Source of the DNA: Acidobacteriota bacterium
Lineage (GTDB): Bacteria > Acidobacteriota > Terriglobia > Terriglobales > Acidobacteriaceae
NCBI GenBank assembly: GCA_021846945.1
Contig: JAJZVZ010000003.1
Coordinates: 1-64,000 of the forward strand
Length of the DNA stretch: 64,000 bases
Direction: 5' to 3'
Below are positions 56,588-64,000 of this stretch, piece after piece. The notes beneath the pieces are model-generated. The model worked only from the letters and a program-made list of their open reading frames with translations. It made no database searches and was not told the origin of the DNA. Position 1 is the first letter of the stretch, and each line of letters opens with the position of its first letter. The translations under genes were made by a program, and so were the position numbers.

Positions 56588-59164
56588 ATGAAAAACTTTC
56601 GCAACCGCTCCGTGAACGCCATTTCTGTCTTTGTGCAGGTCTGCCTGCTGCCGGTTCTGCTCGCGTTGGCCGCAGCCGCAGGTCTGCAAGCCGCAGCCCA
56701 GGCCCCCGTGCCGGACTCACCCGCTATCGAGGCCAAGGCCCACGCCCTGCTGAGCAAGCTTACCCTCGAGCAGAAGATCACGATGCTGGGTGGCATTGAC
56801 AGCATGTACACGAATGCGATTCCCTCGGTCGGGTTGCCTCGCTTCAAGATGTCCGACGCATCCGTTGGCGTCCGCACCTGGGGGCCAACAACGGCCTACG
56901 CCGGCGGCGTCGCGCTGGCCGCCACGTGGGACCCGGCTTTTTCGCGTAAGCTGGGCGAGAGCCTGGGCAAGGATGCGCGCGCGCGCAGCGTCAATTTCCT
57001 GCTCGGCCCCGGCGTTAACATCGCCCGCGCCCCGGTGGGAGGGCGCAACTTCGAGTATCTCTCCGAGGATCCTTATCTCAACTCCGTGCTTGTCGTGCCG
57101 TATATCCAGGGGGTGCAATCACAGGGGGTTATCGCTACGGTCAAGCACTACGCGCTCAATAATGAAGAGTTCAACCGCCATAACGCCAGCTCTGACGTGG
57201 ACGAGCGCACCATGCGCGAGATTTACCTGCCGTCGTTCGAGGCCGCGGTTACCAGAGGGCATGTGGATGCGGTGATGAACTCCTATAACCTCATCAACGG
57301 AGTTCACGCCACCCAGAATGAGTTCCTCAATCTCAAGCTGCTCAAGGGCGAATGGGGCTTCAAGGGCGTCCTGATGTCCGACTGGGCGGCGACCTATGAC
57401 GGAGTTGCGGCGGTGAATAACGGCCTCGACCTGGAGATGCCCAGCCCGCGTTTCATGAATGCCGAGACTCTGCTGCCGGCGATCAAGGACGGTAGCGTCA
57501 AGGAGTCCACCATCAATGACCATGTTCTGCGGCTCTTTCGCGTGATGTATCGCTACCACTTCCTCGATCGCCCGCAGTTCGATTCGGATGACTCGACGTA
57601 CTCCGTAGCCGACCGCGCCGTTGCGTTGCAGGGCGCATTGGAAAGCATTACGCTGCTCAAGAACGAGGGCCATCTGCTGCCGCTTGATCCGGCGAAGATC
57701 AAGACCATCGCCGTTGTCGGGCCGAACGCATGGCCGGCGGTCACGGGCGGCGGCGGTTCTTCTGAAGCTCATGCGTTTGAGCCGGTCAGCATGCTTACCG
57801 GCATCGCCAACTTCCTCGGCCCCAACGTCCATGTTCTCTACAGCCGCGGTCTGCCCGATATGGCGGATGTCTTCCAGCACACGCAGTGGCAGGGCGGCAT
57901 CAAGATGGAAACCTTCCCCAGCGGTGACTTTACCGGCACGCCGGAAACCTCTTCGGCCCGGGCCATCAGCAACCTGCGGCCGGGGATGCGCGGCCCGGCG
58001 GCCACCAGGGCTCGCAGCATCCGCTACACCACCTCCTTCAAGGCAGACGAGGCGGGAAAATATCTGGTTCTCGCTGCTTCGTCCCGCCAGGATGCCTTTA
58101 AGGTTCTCATTGACGGTAAGCAGATTCTGGAACAGGAACACGCCGAAGGCCAGGTTCCGCAGTACGCGACGATTGACCTGAATGTCGGGCAGACGGTCAA
58201 CGTGGTGGCCGATTATCTGCCCCGCACGCCCGCCAACAACTTCGGCCTCGGCATCATCTATGGGCCTGACCTGGTTTCCGCCGATGCCAAGAAGTTCGCC
58301 GCTCTTGCCAATGTCGTAGTTGTCGCGGCCGGCTTCGATCCCATCACCGAGGGTGAGGGGCACGACCGTACCTTTACGCTGCCCTGGGGCCAGGATCAAC
58401 TGATTCAGGCCATGGCTGCGGCCAATCCGCACACCATTGTGACCTTGACTGGTGGCGGCGGTATGGAGACGCAAAGCTGGCTCGACAAGGTGCCTGTGCT
58501 GCTGCACACCTGGTATCCGGGCCAGGAGGGTGGCACGGCAATCGCCGAAATCCTCTTTGGCAAGCATGATCCCGAAGGCAAGCTGCCCGTTTCCTTCGAC
58601 CGCAGTTGGCCTGATAGCGCCTCGTATGCCTGGTACTACCCGGTGAAGGGCGGCGATACCACACTGCGCGAAAAAGGTGGGAACGGCGAACCCGTCACGT
58701 ACACCATTCAGCACATCAAGTATGGTGACAAGCTCATGGTCGGTTACCGCTACTGGACGACCGTGGGCAAGCAGCCGCTGTTTCCCTTTGGTTTCGGCCT
58801 CACCTACACAACCTTCAGCTTCTCGAATCTCCAGGTGCCCGCATCGGCTCCGACTGGCTCCTCGGTTCCGGTCAGCTTCGATGTGACGAATACCGGCAAA
58901 GTGGCGGGAGCCGAAGTTGCCCAGCTCTATGTGTCAGATCCCTCCGCGAAGGTCAACCGGCCCGAGCGCGAGCTAAAGGGATTTGAGAAAGTACGCCTGG
59001 CCCCCGGCGCCACGCAGCATGTGACTCTTAGCCTCGACGCGCGCGCTTTCAGCTTCTGGGATGAGTCTGCGCACAAGTGGACGATTGACCCCGGCAAGTT
59101 CGTGATCCGCGTCGGCGATTCGAGCGAAAATACGCCGCTTACTGCTGATCTGACGCTGAAATAA
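56588..59164 (+). CDS. GH3-family beta-glucosidase/xylosidase, secreted
   Basis: LGPGVNIARAPVGGRNFEYLSEDPYLN, KHYALNNEEFNRHNASSDVDERTMREIYLPSFEAAV, MSDWAATYDGVAAVNNGLDLEMP; PA14-like insert and FnIII-like C-term. Confidence 0.93.
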   Translation: MKNFRNRSVNAISVFVQVCLLPVLLALAAAAGLQAAAQAPVPDSPAIEAKAHALLSKLTLEQKITMLGGIDSMYTNAIPSVGLPRFKMSDASVGVRTWGPTTAYAGGVALAATWDPAFSRKLGESLGKDARARSVNFLLGPGVNIARAPVGGRNFEYLSEDPYLNSVLVVPYIQGVQSQGVIATVKHYALNNEEFNRHNASSDVDERTMREIYLPSFEAAVTRGHVDAVMNSYNLINGVHATQNEFLNLKLLKGEWGFKGVLMSDWAATYDGVAAVNNGLDLEMPSPRFMNAETLLPAIKDGSVKESTINDHVLRLFRVMYRYHFLDRPQFDSDDSTYSVADRAVALQGALESITLLKNEGHLLPLDPAKIKTIAVVGPNAWPAVTGGGGSSEAHAFEPVSMLTGIANFLGPNVHVLYSRGLPDMADVFQHTQWQGGIKMETFPSGDFTGTPETSSARAISNLRPGMRGPAATRARSIRYTTSFKADEAGKYLVLAASSRQDAFKVLIDGKQILEQEHAEGQVPQYATIDLNVGQTVNVVADYLPRTPANNFGLGIIYGPDLVSADAKKFAALANVVVVAAGFDPITEGEGHDRTFTLPWGQDQLIQAMAAANPHTIVTLTGGGGMETQSWLDKVPVLLHTWYPGQEGGTAIAEILFGKHDPEGKLPVSFDRSWPDSASYAWYYPVKGGDTTLREKGGNGEPVTYTIQHIKYGDKLMVGYRYWTTVGKQPLFPFGFGLTYTTFSFSNLQVPASAPTGSSVPVSFDVTNTGKVAGAEVAQLYVSDPSAKVNRPERELKGFEKVRLAPGATQHVTLSLDARAFSFWDESAHKWTIDPGKFVIRVGDSSENTPLTADLTLK

Positions 59165-59179
59165 CGCGGCGCAAGAATG

Positions 59180-59220
59180 ATCAACAAAAAGCCCCGCAGC
59201 ACGCGGGGCTTTTTGTTGAT
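59180..59220. terminator. bidirectional rho-independent terminator
   Basis: atcaacaaaaagccccgc-agcac-gcggggctttttgttgat, perfect 18-bp stem between convergent genes. Confidence 0.93.
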
Positions 59221-59241
59221 GGAACCGCAATGGTTCGTGGC

Positions 59242-60039
59242 TTACTGGCCTTGGGCCAGCAGATCATTCTCCGCTTCCTGCAGCGAAACATCTGCAGGGA
59301 GTTCCTTGAACTGCGACTTCTCGTCGTCTTCCTGTTCTGAGATGCTTTTGAAGATCAGCGCATGCCCCTGGATGTGCACATGCGTCTCAGTGATCTTCCA
59401 TTTACCGTTCTTCATTTGGCGGCGCTCCACGTCAAAGGTGCCTCCGGCCTGGAGGTTACCCAGCAAGCCACCCCAGAATTTGACGTCGTGCGTCAATCGC
59501 CCCTTGAGGCTTACGATCCGGTGCTGTGTGTTGTCGACCACCATCTCGCCGGTCATGGCCGCGAAGACGCGCGACTGCCACGTCGGAGGACGAAACTGTG
59601 GATTCGGCCAGAAGTGGAGGGTGGTGCGATCCTCGCTCCTGCTAGCGATAGACCAATAGAATGCCTGCGGCAACATGCCAAGCATTTGCGACGCTTCCTG
59701 ATCGTCATGCTGTGCGCCCTTTCGCTGGCGCATCTGCGCCCTGGAGCTGAATATGAAGTTGTTCATACTGCTGCGTTGAGACTGCTTTGTCAGTTTCTGG
59801 CCGTTTTGCTCCAGCACGCGCGTCATGTCGCCGTTGCCCGTTTCCGCCACCCACTGTTCCACGGTGCCGCCTGGTTTGCGGTCCACGTCGTAGTACAGCC
59901 AGTGGGTGTGATCGCGTGCGTCGGCATACAACTCCACGCGCACCGCCTGCCTCACGATCTGTTGTGCAGTCTGGCCCGCCATGGCCACGCAGGAGCCGAG
60001 CAGAATAGCCCAGATTAGCAATTGGCTCTTCTTCAGCAT
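59242..60039 (-). CDS. secreted hypothetical protein
   Basis: Start set at MLKKSQLLIWAILLGSCVAMAGQTAQQIVRQAVRVEL (signal peptide). Confidence 0.7.
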   Translation of the reverse strand: MLKKSQLLIWAILLGSCVAMAGQTAQQIVRQAVRVELYADARDHTHWLYYDVDRKPGGTVEQWVAETGNGDMTRVLEQNGQKLTKQSQRSSMNNFIFSSRAQMRQRKGAQHDDQEASQMLGMLPQAFYWSIASRSEDRTTLHFWPNPQFRPPTWQSRVFAAMTGEMVVDNTQHRIVSLKGRLTHDVKFWGGLLGNLQAGGTFDVERRQMKNGKWKITETHVHIQGHALIFKSISEQEDDEKSQFKELPADVSLQEAENDLLAQGQ

Positions 60040-60188
60040 CGTTTCTCCCTTGTTTGACTGATCAGGTGGCGCAAGCGATACAAAACTCTCTGCAATATGC
60101 CGATGATTGGATTCGCTCTGGAGATGCCTGAGGAGCCCAATTCCTGAGGTTGCGGCCACGCCCGCGCGCGGAAAGTTATGATCGTTGC

Positions 60189-60845
60189 ATGAAACGTGTC
60201 CTCTTGTCCTGGAGCAGCGGCAAGGACAGCGCCTGGGCACTCCACGTGCTCCGCCGCGATCCTGCTATTGAGCTGTGCGGTCTGCTCACGACTCTGAATG
60301 AGCAATTTCAACGCGTCGCCATGCACGGCACACGGCGCTCCGTGCTGGAGGCGCAGGCGCGGGCTGCGGGGCTGCCGCTCTGGATTGTTCCTCTACCCTG
60401 GCCCTGCCCAAATGAGATCTACGAGCAGCGCATGGCGGAAGCCTGCAATCGCGCCGTTGCCGAGGGCATTGACGCCGTTGCTTTCGGTGACCTCTTTCTT
60501 GCCGACATCCGCGCCTACCGCGAGAAGCAAATGGCGCCCACTGGACTTGAGCCACTGTTTCCTCTCTGGCAGGTTCCCACCGATGCGCTGGCCCGCGAAA
60601 TGATCGCCGCTGGGCTCCGCGCCAGATTATCCTGCGTCGACAAGAAGCAACTGCCCGCCACCTTCGCCGGTCGCGAATTTGATGAGGCGCTCCTGCGCGA
60701 TCTGCCGCCGGCGGCAGACCCCTGCGGAGAGCGCGGTGAGTTTCACACCTGCGTTTACGCCGGGCCTATGTTCGCAGCGCCGCTGCCCATTGAAACAGGA
60801 GAAATCGTTGAGCGCGACGGCTTTGCCTTTGCTGATTTTCAATAA
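60189..60845 (+). CDS. Dph6-like PP-loop ATP pyrophosphatase (diphthine-ammonia ligase family)
   Basis: MKRVLLSWSSGKDSAWALHVL PP-loop; CGERGEFHTCVYAGPMF C-terminal signature. Confidence 0.85.
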   Translation: MKRVLLSWSSGKDSAWALHVLRRDPAIELCGLLTTLNEQFQRVAMHGTRRSVLEAQARAAGLPLWIVPLPWPCPNEIYEQRMAEACNRAVAEGIDAVAFGDLFLADIRAYREKQMAPTGLEPLFPLWQVPTDALAREMIAAGLRARLSCVDKKQLPATFAGREFDEALLRDLPPAADPCGERGEFHTCVYAGPMFAAPLPIETGEIVERDGFAFADFQ

Positions 60846-62953
60846 AGGCGCAGGTGCTCCGGCGCCTCCGGCAATCCGGCCTGTGCGGGCGTCGGCAGCG
60901 TGTGTTTGGCCTGCCACTGATACCGCAAATCGTCCCAGCGCTCGCAGCGGCCGATCCACAGTTGTGCGGCCATGTCGTAGTGGTTCAGGTTGTTGCGCAG
61001 CCAATAGGGCCGGTTATCGCGCAGCCATGCCTGCCGGTAGAGACCGCGCAACAGCGAGTAGCCATCGCGAATATCCTGCATCCAGCCGTTGTTCGAGCCG
61101 ATCGTCGCCAGCATTTCGCCGATTTGGCTCCGCCGCTCCGGATCCTCGCTGAGCGAGAACGCCTTGTCGTATTCCAGTACGATCTGGTCGGCGAGCTGGA
61201 ACTTCAGTCCGATAAAATCCATGCGCCGCGCGCCCAGTTCCAGCGCATCCAGCGCATCCTGGTTATCGAGCTTTTCCGTGGCTCGTGCCTCTTCCACAAG
61301 CGCGATGGCGCGCTCGGCGTGCAACCGCAGCTCGTGCTCCGCCGGCCGCAGTTTTTCCGCCACCTGCTGGCCCTCGGAGGAGAACGGATCGACCCAGAAA
61401 TAGCTGTCCTGCGCATCGACCAGGCCGGCCTTCTTGAAGAGTGTCTGCGCGGCCATCAGCTCGCGCTGCGCCTGGCTGATCTTGCCCGTCGAGTCGCGAT
61501 GAAACGCCAGTCCATACGAGGCGACAAACGCATCCTCGGAGCTCTCGCCCGCCTGCCAGCCGGCCGCCGCGCCAAACAGCACACCGAACCAGTCCTGGTC
61601 AAAGATCCCTTCGCCGTCGTCGTTCCACGTCGTGTTCAACTCGCCGGTCGATCCCATCTTCTGGCCATCACGTACAAAGAGGCGGATATTATCAAGCGCC
61701 TGCACGTAATTCGGATACACGCGGCTGACATTGCGCACGCTTGGCGCCACCCATGTCTCCAGTCCGGCTTTCGTAAATGGCTCGATCAGCGGCGTGTAAT
61801 CGGGCTGCACGCTGTAGCGCCAGGCCACGGCGATCATGTCCTTGGGCAGCGTACCTACCAGCTCCGGCGACTTCACGGCAATGTCGCCCCAGAAGAGGAG
61901 CCGCTTGTGATACGGCTCGAGCGTGGCATGAATGCGCCGCAGAAAGTCGATGTAGACCGCGCCCAACCCCTGCTGCTTGACCTCGGCGTGCGATTGCCCC
62001 ATGCCCAGCTCAAAGGTCTCGTCCGCCCCGATATGCGCGTACGGTGCAGGGAAGACCTTGGCCAGCTCGGCAAACCAGCTTGCGATCAGCGGCAGCGTGC
62101 CCGGTGTGCCAGGCGCAAGCACGGCTCCGTGCGGAGTTTCTCCCAGGTCCAGGTACTGCTCGTAGGCCAATACGTGGTGCAGATGGCCGAAGGCCTCCTG
62201 CTCGGGGATCACCATGATGTGATATTTCGCCGCATAGGCGACCATCTCGCGCGCCTGGTCCGGCGTCATTGCGCCTCCCGGAAATGCCGTGACCGGCGAA
62301 ACCGGGTACGCGAAAGTCGCCTCAAAGTAGGGCGAGAGGACATTGATTTTGTATGCCGCCAGCGTGCGAATCTCGCGCTTCAGGAAGTCCATGGTCGGCA
62401 TCGGCCCGCGCGACCAGTCGTCGGACAGGCCCCGGTGCGCCATTGCCGGCCAGTCGCGCAGCGTGGGCGCCAGCAGCAGGGCTTCCTCGCCCCGGCCGCG
62501 AATCAATTGCTTCACCGTCTGCGCGCCATAAAAGATCCCGGCTGAAGTTTCGGCGATCACGGCCAGGCCGTTCCGGCCGTCGGGCACCGTGACGTAGCCC
62601 TCGTCGCGCATCGCCGAATCGAGCTTGAGATCATGCCGCGCCAGCAGTTCCTTCGCTCGCGATGTCTCTGCCCGCTCCAGCGAAATCGTTACTTTGCCGC
62701 CAGTTTTGAGGCCGGCATTTTCGGCCGCCTGCTCCAGGTCTTTGGCGGCGAACTGGTCTTCGGCGTCCTTCCCGGCAACAACGCGCACGCCCAGCCTGCC
62801 TGCGGGCTGCGTCTCAACCGCCGTGCACTCTCGTGGCGCGGGCACCAGTTCGAGATTCGAACATGTGGGCGCAGCAATTTGCGACGTCTGCGCAGGCACG
62901 CAGTTGCTGGCACACAAAAACAGCAATGGGCCGGCGAGGAAAAGAATACGCAT
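60839..62953 (-). CDS. GH20-like beta-N-acetylhexosaminidase, secreted
   Basis: RDWPAMAHRGLSDDWSRGPMPTMDFLKREIRTLAAYKINVLSPYFE; VIPEQEAFGH; YAHIGADETFELG (HxGxDE). Confidence 0.8.
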   Translation of the reverse strand: MRILFLAGPLLFLCASNCVPAQTSQIAAPTCSNLELVPAPRECTAVETQPAGRLGVRVVAGKDAEDQFAAKDLEQAAENAGLKTGGKVTISLERAETSRAKELLARHDLKLDSAMRDEGYVTVPDGRNGLAVIAETSAGIFYGAQTVKQLIRGRGEEALLLAPTLRDWPAMAHRGLSDDWSRGPMPTMDFLKREIRTLAAYKINVLSPYFEATFAYPVSPVTAFPGGAMTPDQAREMVAYAAKYHIMVIPEQEAFGHLHHVLAYEQYLDLGETPHGAVLAPGTPGTLPLIASWFAELAKVFPAPYAHIGADETFELGMGQSHAEVKQQGLGAVYIDFLRRIHATLEPYHKRLLFWGDIAVKSPELVGTLPKDMIAVAWRYSVQPDYTPLIEPFTKAGLETWVAPSVRNVSRVYPNYVQALDNIRLFVRDGQKMGSTGELNTTWNDDGEGIFDQDWFGVLFGAAAGWQAGESSEDAFVASYGLAFHRDSTGKISQAQRELMAAQTLFKKAGLVDAQDSYFWVDPFSSEGQQVAEKLRPAEHELRLHAERAIALVEEARATEKLDNQDALDALELGARRMDFIGLKFQLADQIVLEYDKAFSLSEDPERRSQIGEMLATIGSNNGWMQDIRDGYSLLRGLYRQAWLRDNRPYWLRNNLNHYDMAAQLWIGRCERWDDLRYQWQAKHTLPTPAQAGLPEAPEHLRLY

Positions 62954-63029
62954 GGCCTCTCCCGAATGAATCAGAATTGCCAGCCAGCCTACTACTTCAT
63001 TGTGCCGCGCACAAGAGCAGAGATCCGAT

Positions 63030-63773
63030 TTAGTAAGTAGCCCGGCCGCCACTCACGTCATAACATTGCCCGGTGACAAACGAGCAATCCCGGCTGGCCA
63101 GGAAGTGGACCACTGCCGCCACCTCTTCAGGTTCGCCCGTGCGCTTCATGGGGATGCGCTGCACCATGTAATCGACCTGAGCGGGCGTAACCTGTTCCAG
63201 AATCTTCGTCCGGATCACAGCTGGCGTTACGGCGTTTACGCAGATGCCTTCCGTCGCCACCTCCTTGGCAATCGACTTGGTCAGCCCGATGAGCGCTGCT
63301 TTCGACGCCGAATAAGCCACCATATTCGGATTGCCTTCCTTGCCGGCGATGGACGCGATGTTCACGATGCGCCCGTAGCCCCGGGCCCGCATATGGGGCA
63401 ACACGGCGCGGCACAGATAGAACGGCCCGTTGATGTTGATGTCCATCACGCGATGCCAGTCCTCATCGGACTGTTCCCAGATGGGTGCGGCCTTGCCTGC
63501 CCGCCCGGCATTGTTCACCAGGATCTCGATTGATCCGGCCGTCTCGACAACCTTTGCCACCGCGGCGGCCACCTCGCTGGCTTTGGTTACATCCAGCGCC
63601 AGTGCAAAGGCTCCGCCACCTATCTTCTCTGCCGTTGCGCTTGCCGCGTCAAAATCGATGTCTGCCACGGCCACTCTTGCCCCGGCAGCAGTCAGCCGGC
63701 GCGCAATCACTTCACCAATTCCCATCGCCGCTCCTGTGACGATGGCGGTCTGTCCTGTCAAATCAAGAAACAT
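63030..63773 (-). CDS. SDR-family oxidoreductase (FabG-like)
   Basis: TGQTAIVTGAAMGIGEVIARRL, NNAGRAGKAAP, IVNIASIAGKEGNPNMVAYSASKAALIGLTKSIAKE. Confidence 0.92.
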   Translation of the reverse strand: MFLDLTGQTAIVTGAAMGIGEVIARRLTAAGARVAVADIDFDAASATAEKIGGGAFALALDVTKASEVAAAVAKVVETAGSIEILVNNAGRAGKAAPIWEQSDEDWHRVMDININGPFYLCRAVLPHMRARGYGRIVNIASIAGKEGNPNMVAYSASKAALIGLTKSIAKEVATEGICVNAVTPAVIRTKILEQVTPAQVDYMVQRIPMKRTGEPEEVAAVVHFLASRDCSFVTGQCYDVSGGRATY

Positions 63774-63863
63774 TTCTCTATGCCTCGTTTACTCCGCAAA
63801 CACACTATAACCGAGGCTGCCCGCACTGTGGTCAGCGTGGAATTATCCGACTCAGAGAGCAGC

Positions 63864-64000
63864 CTAAATCCGAATGAAGATATTTTTCCTGAACATCCAG
63901 AACAACACCAGCCAATAGGTTGCCAGTGTCAGTAGGCCCAGTACCAACGGCTCCAGCGATGCTCCCAGGCAGTTCAGGACCCGCATGCCCAGGTTGATGC
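63864..64000 (-). CDS. C-terminal fragment of a membrane protein, possibly HGSNAT/DUF5009-like acyltransferase
   Basis: Minus-strand translation INLGMRVLNCLGASLEPLVLGLLTLATYWLVLFWMFRKNIFIRI*; truncated by the window end. Confidence 0.5.
   Translation of the reverse strand, partial: INLGMRVLNCLGASLEPLVLGLLTLATYWLVLFWMFRKNIFIRI

Noticed and set aside
57119-58714. 531-aa minus-strand ORF opposite the GH3 gene
   Set aside because: Antisense to a clearly coding GH3 frame; composition (His/Arg/Gln-rich, no motifs) is typical of shadow ORFs in GC-rich DNA
60854-62545. 563-aa plus-strand ORF opposite the GH20-like gene
   Set aside because: Shadow ORF; opposite strand has signal peptide and HIGADE catalytic motif

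Overview
GC-rich bacterial chromosome window. Gene content (TIGR03436-like VWA protein, Oar/carboxypeptidase-regulatory TonB receptor, DUF1844, many secreted CAZymes) suggests Acidobacteriota, which is inference. About 35 CDSs are supported. Left third: esterase, GH116, DUF4142, AIM24-like, AI-2E transporter, GH16, HExxH protein, YgfZ, DUF1844, MBL hydrolase, RibF, PBP1A, S41 protease. Middle: an exopolysaccharide sugar transferase divergent from a large SLBB export protein, a VWA pair, a TonB-dependent receptor, CutC and a DeoR-type regulator. Right third: a nine-gene minus-strand block (three Cys-type sulfatases, beta-helix protein, KdgT-like permease, DUF1537 acid-sugar kinase, PdxA-family dehydrogenase, two tandem UroD-like proteins), then GH3, a Dph6-like PP-loop protein, GH20, an SDR, and the C-terminus of a possible HGSNAT/DUF5009-like membrane protein cut by the window edge. 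The most notable object is a compact ~7.46 kb integrative element (36332-43790) in a tRNA-Lys(CTT) gene. It is bounded by exact 47-bp att repeats and carries 25-bp putative integrase arm sites near both ends. It encodes a tyrosine integrase, a zinc-finger protein abutting int, an excisionase-like HTH protein, a Prim-Pol/RepA-like replication protein, and a secreted cargo protein ending in five ~22-aa QQIGN repeats. No capsid, packaging or conjugation genes are visible, so it resembles a satellite or minimal integrative replicon. All family calls are from reading motifs; no database search was run.
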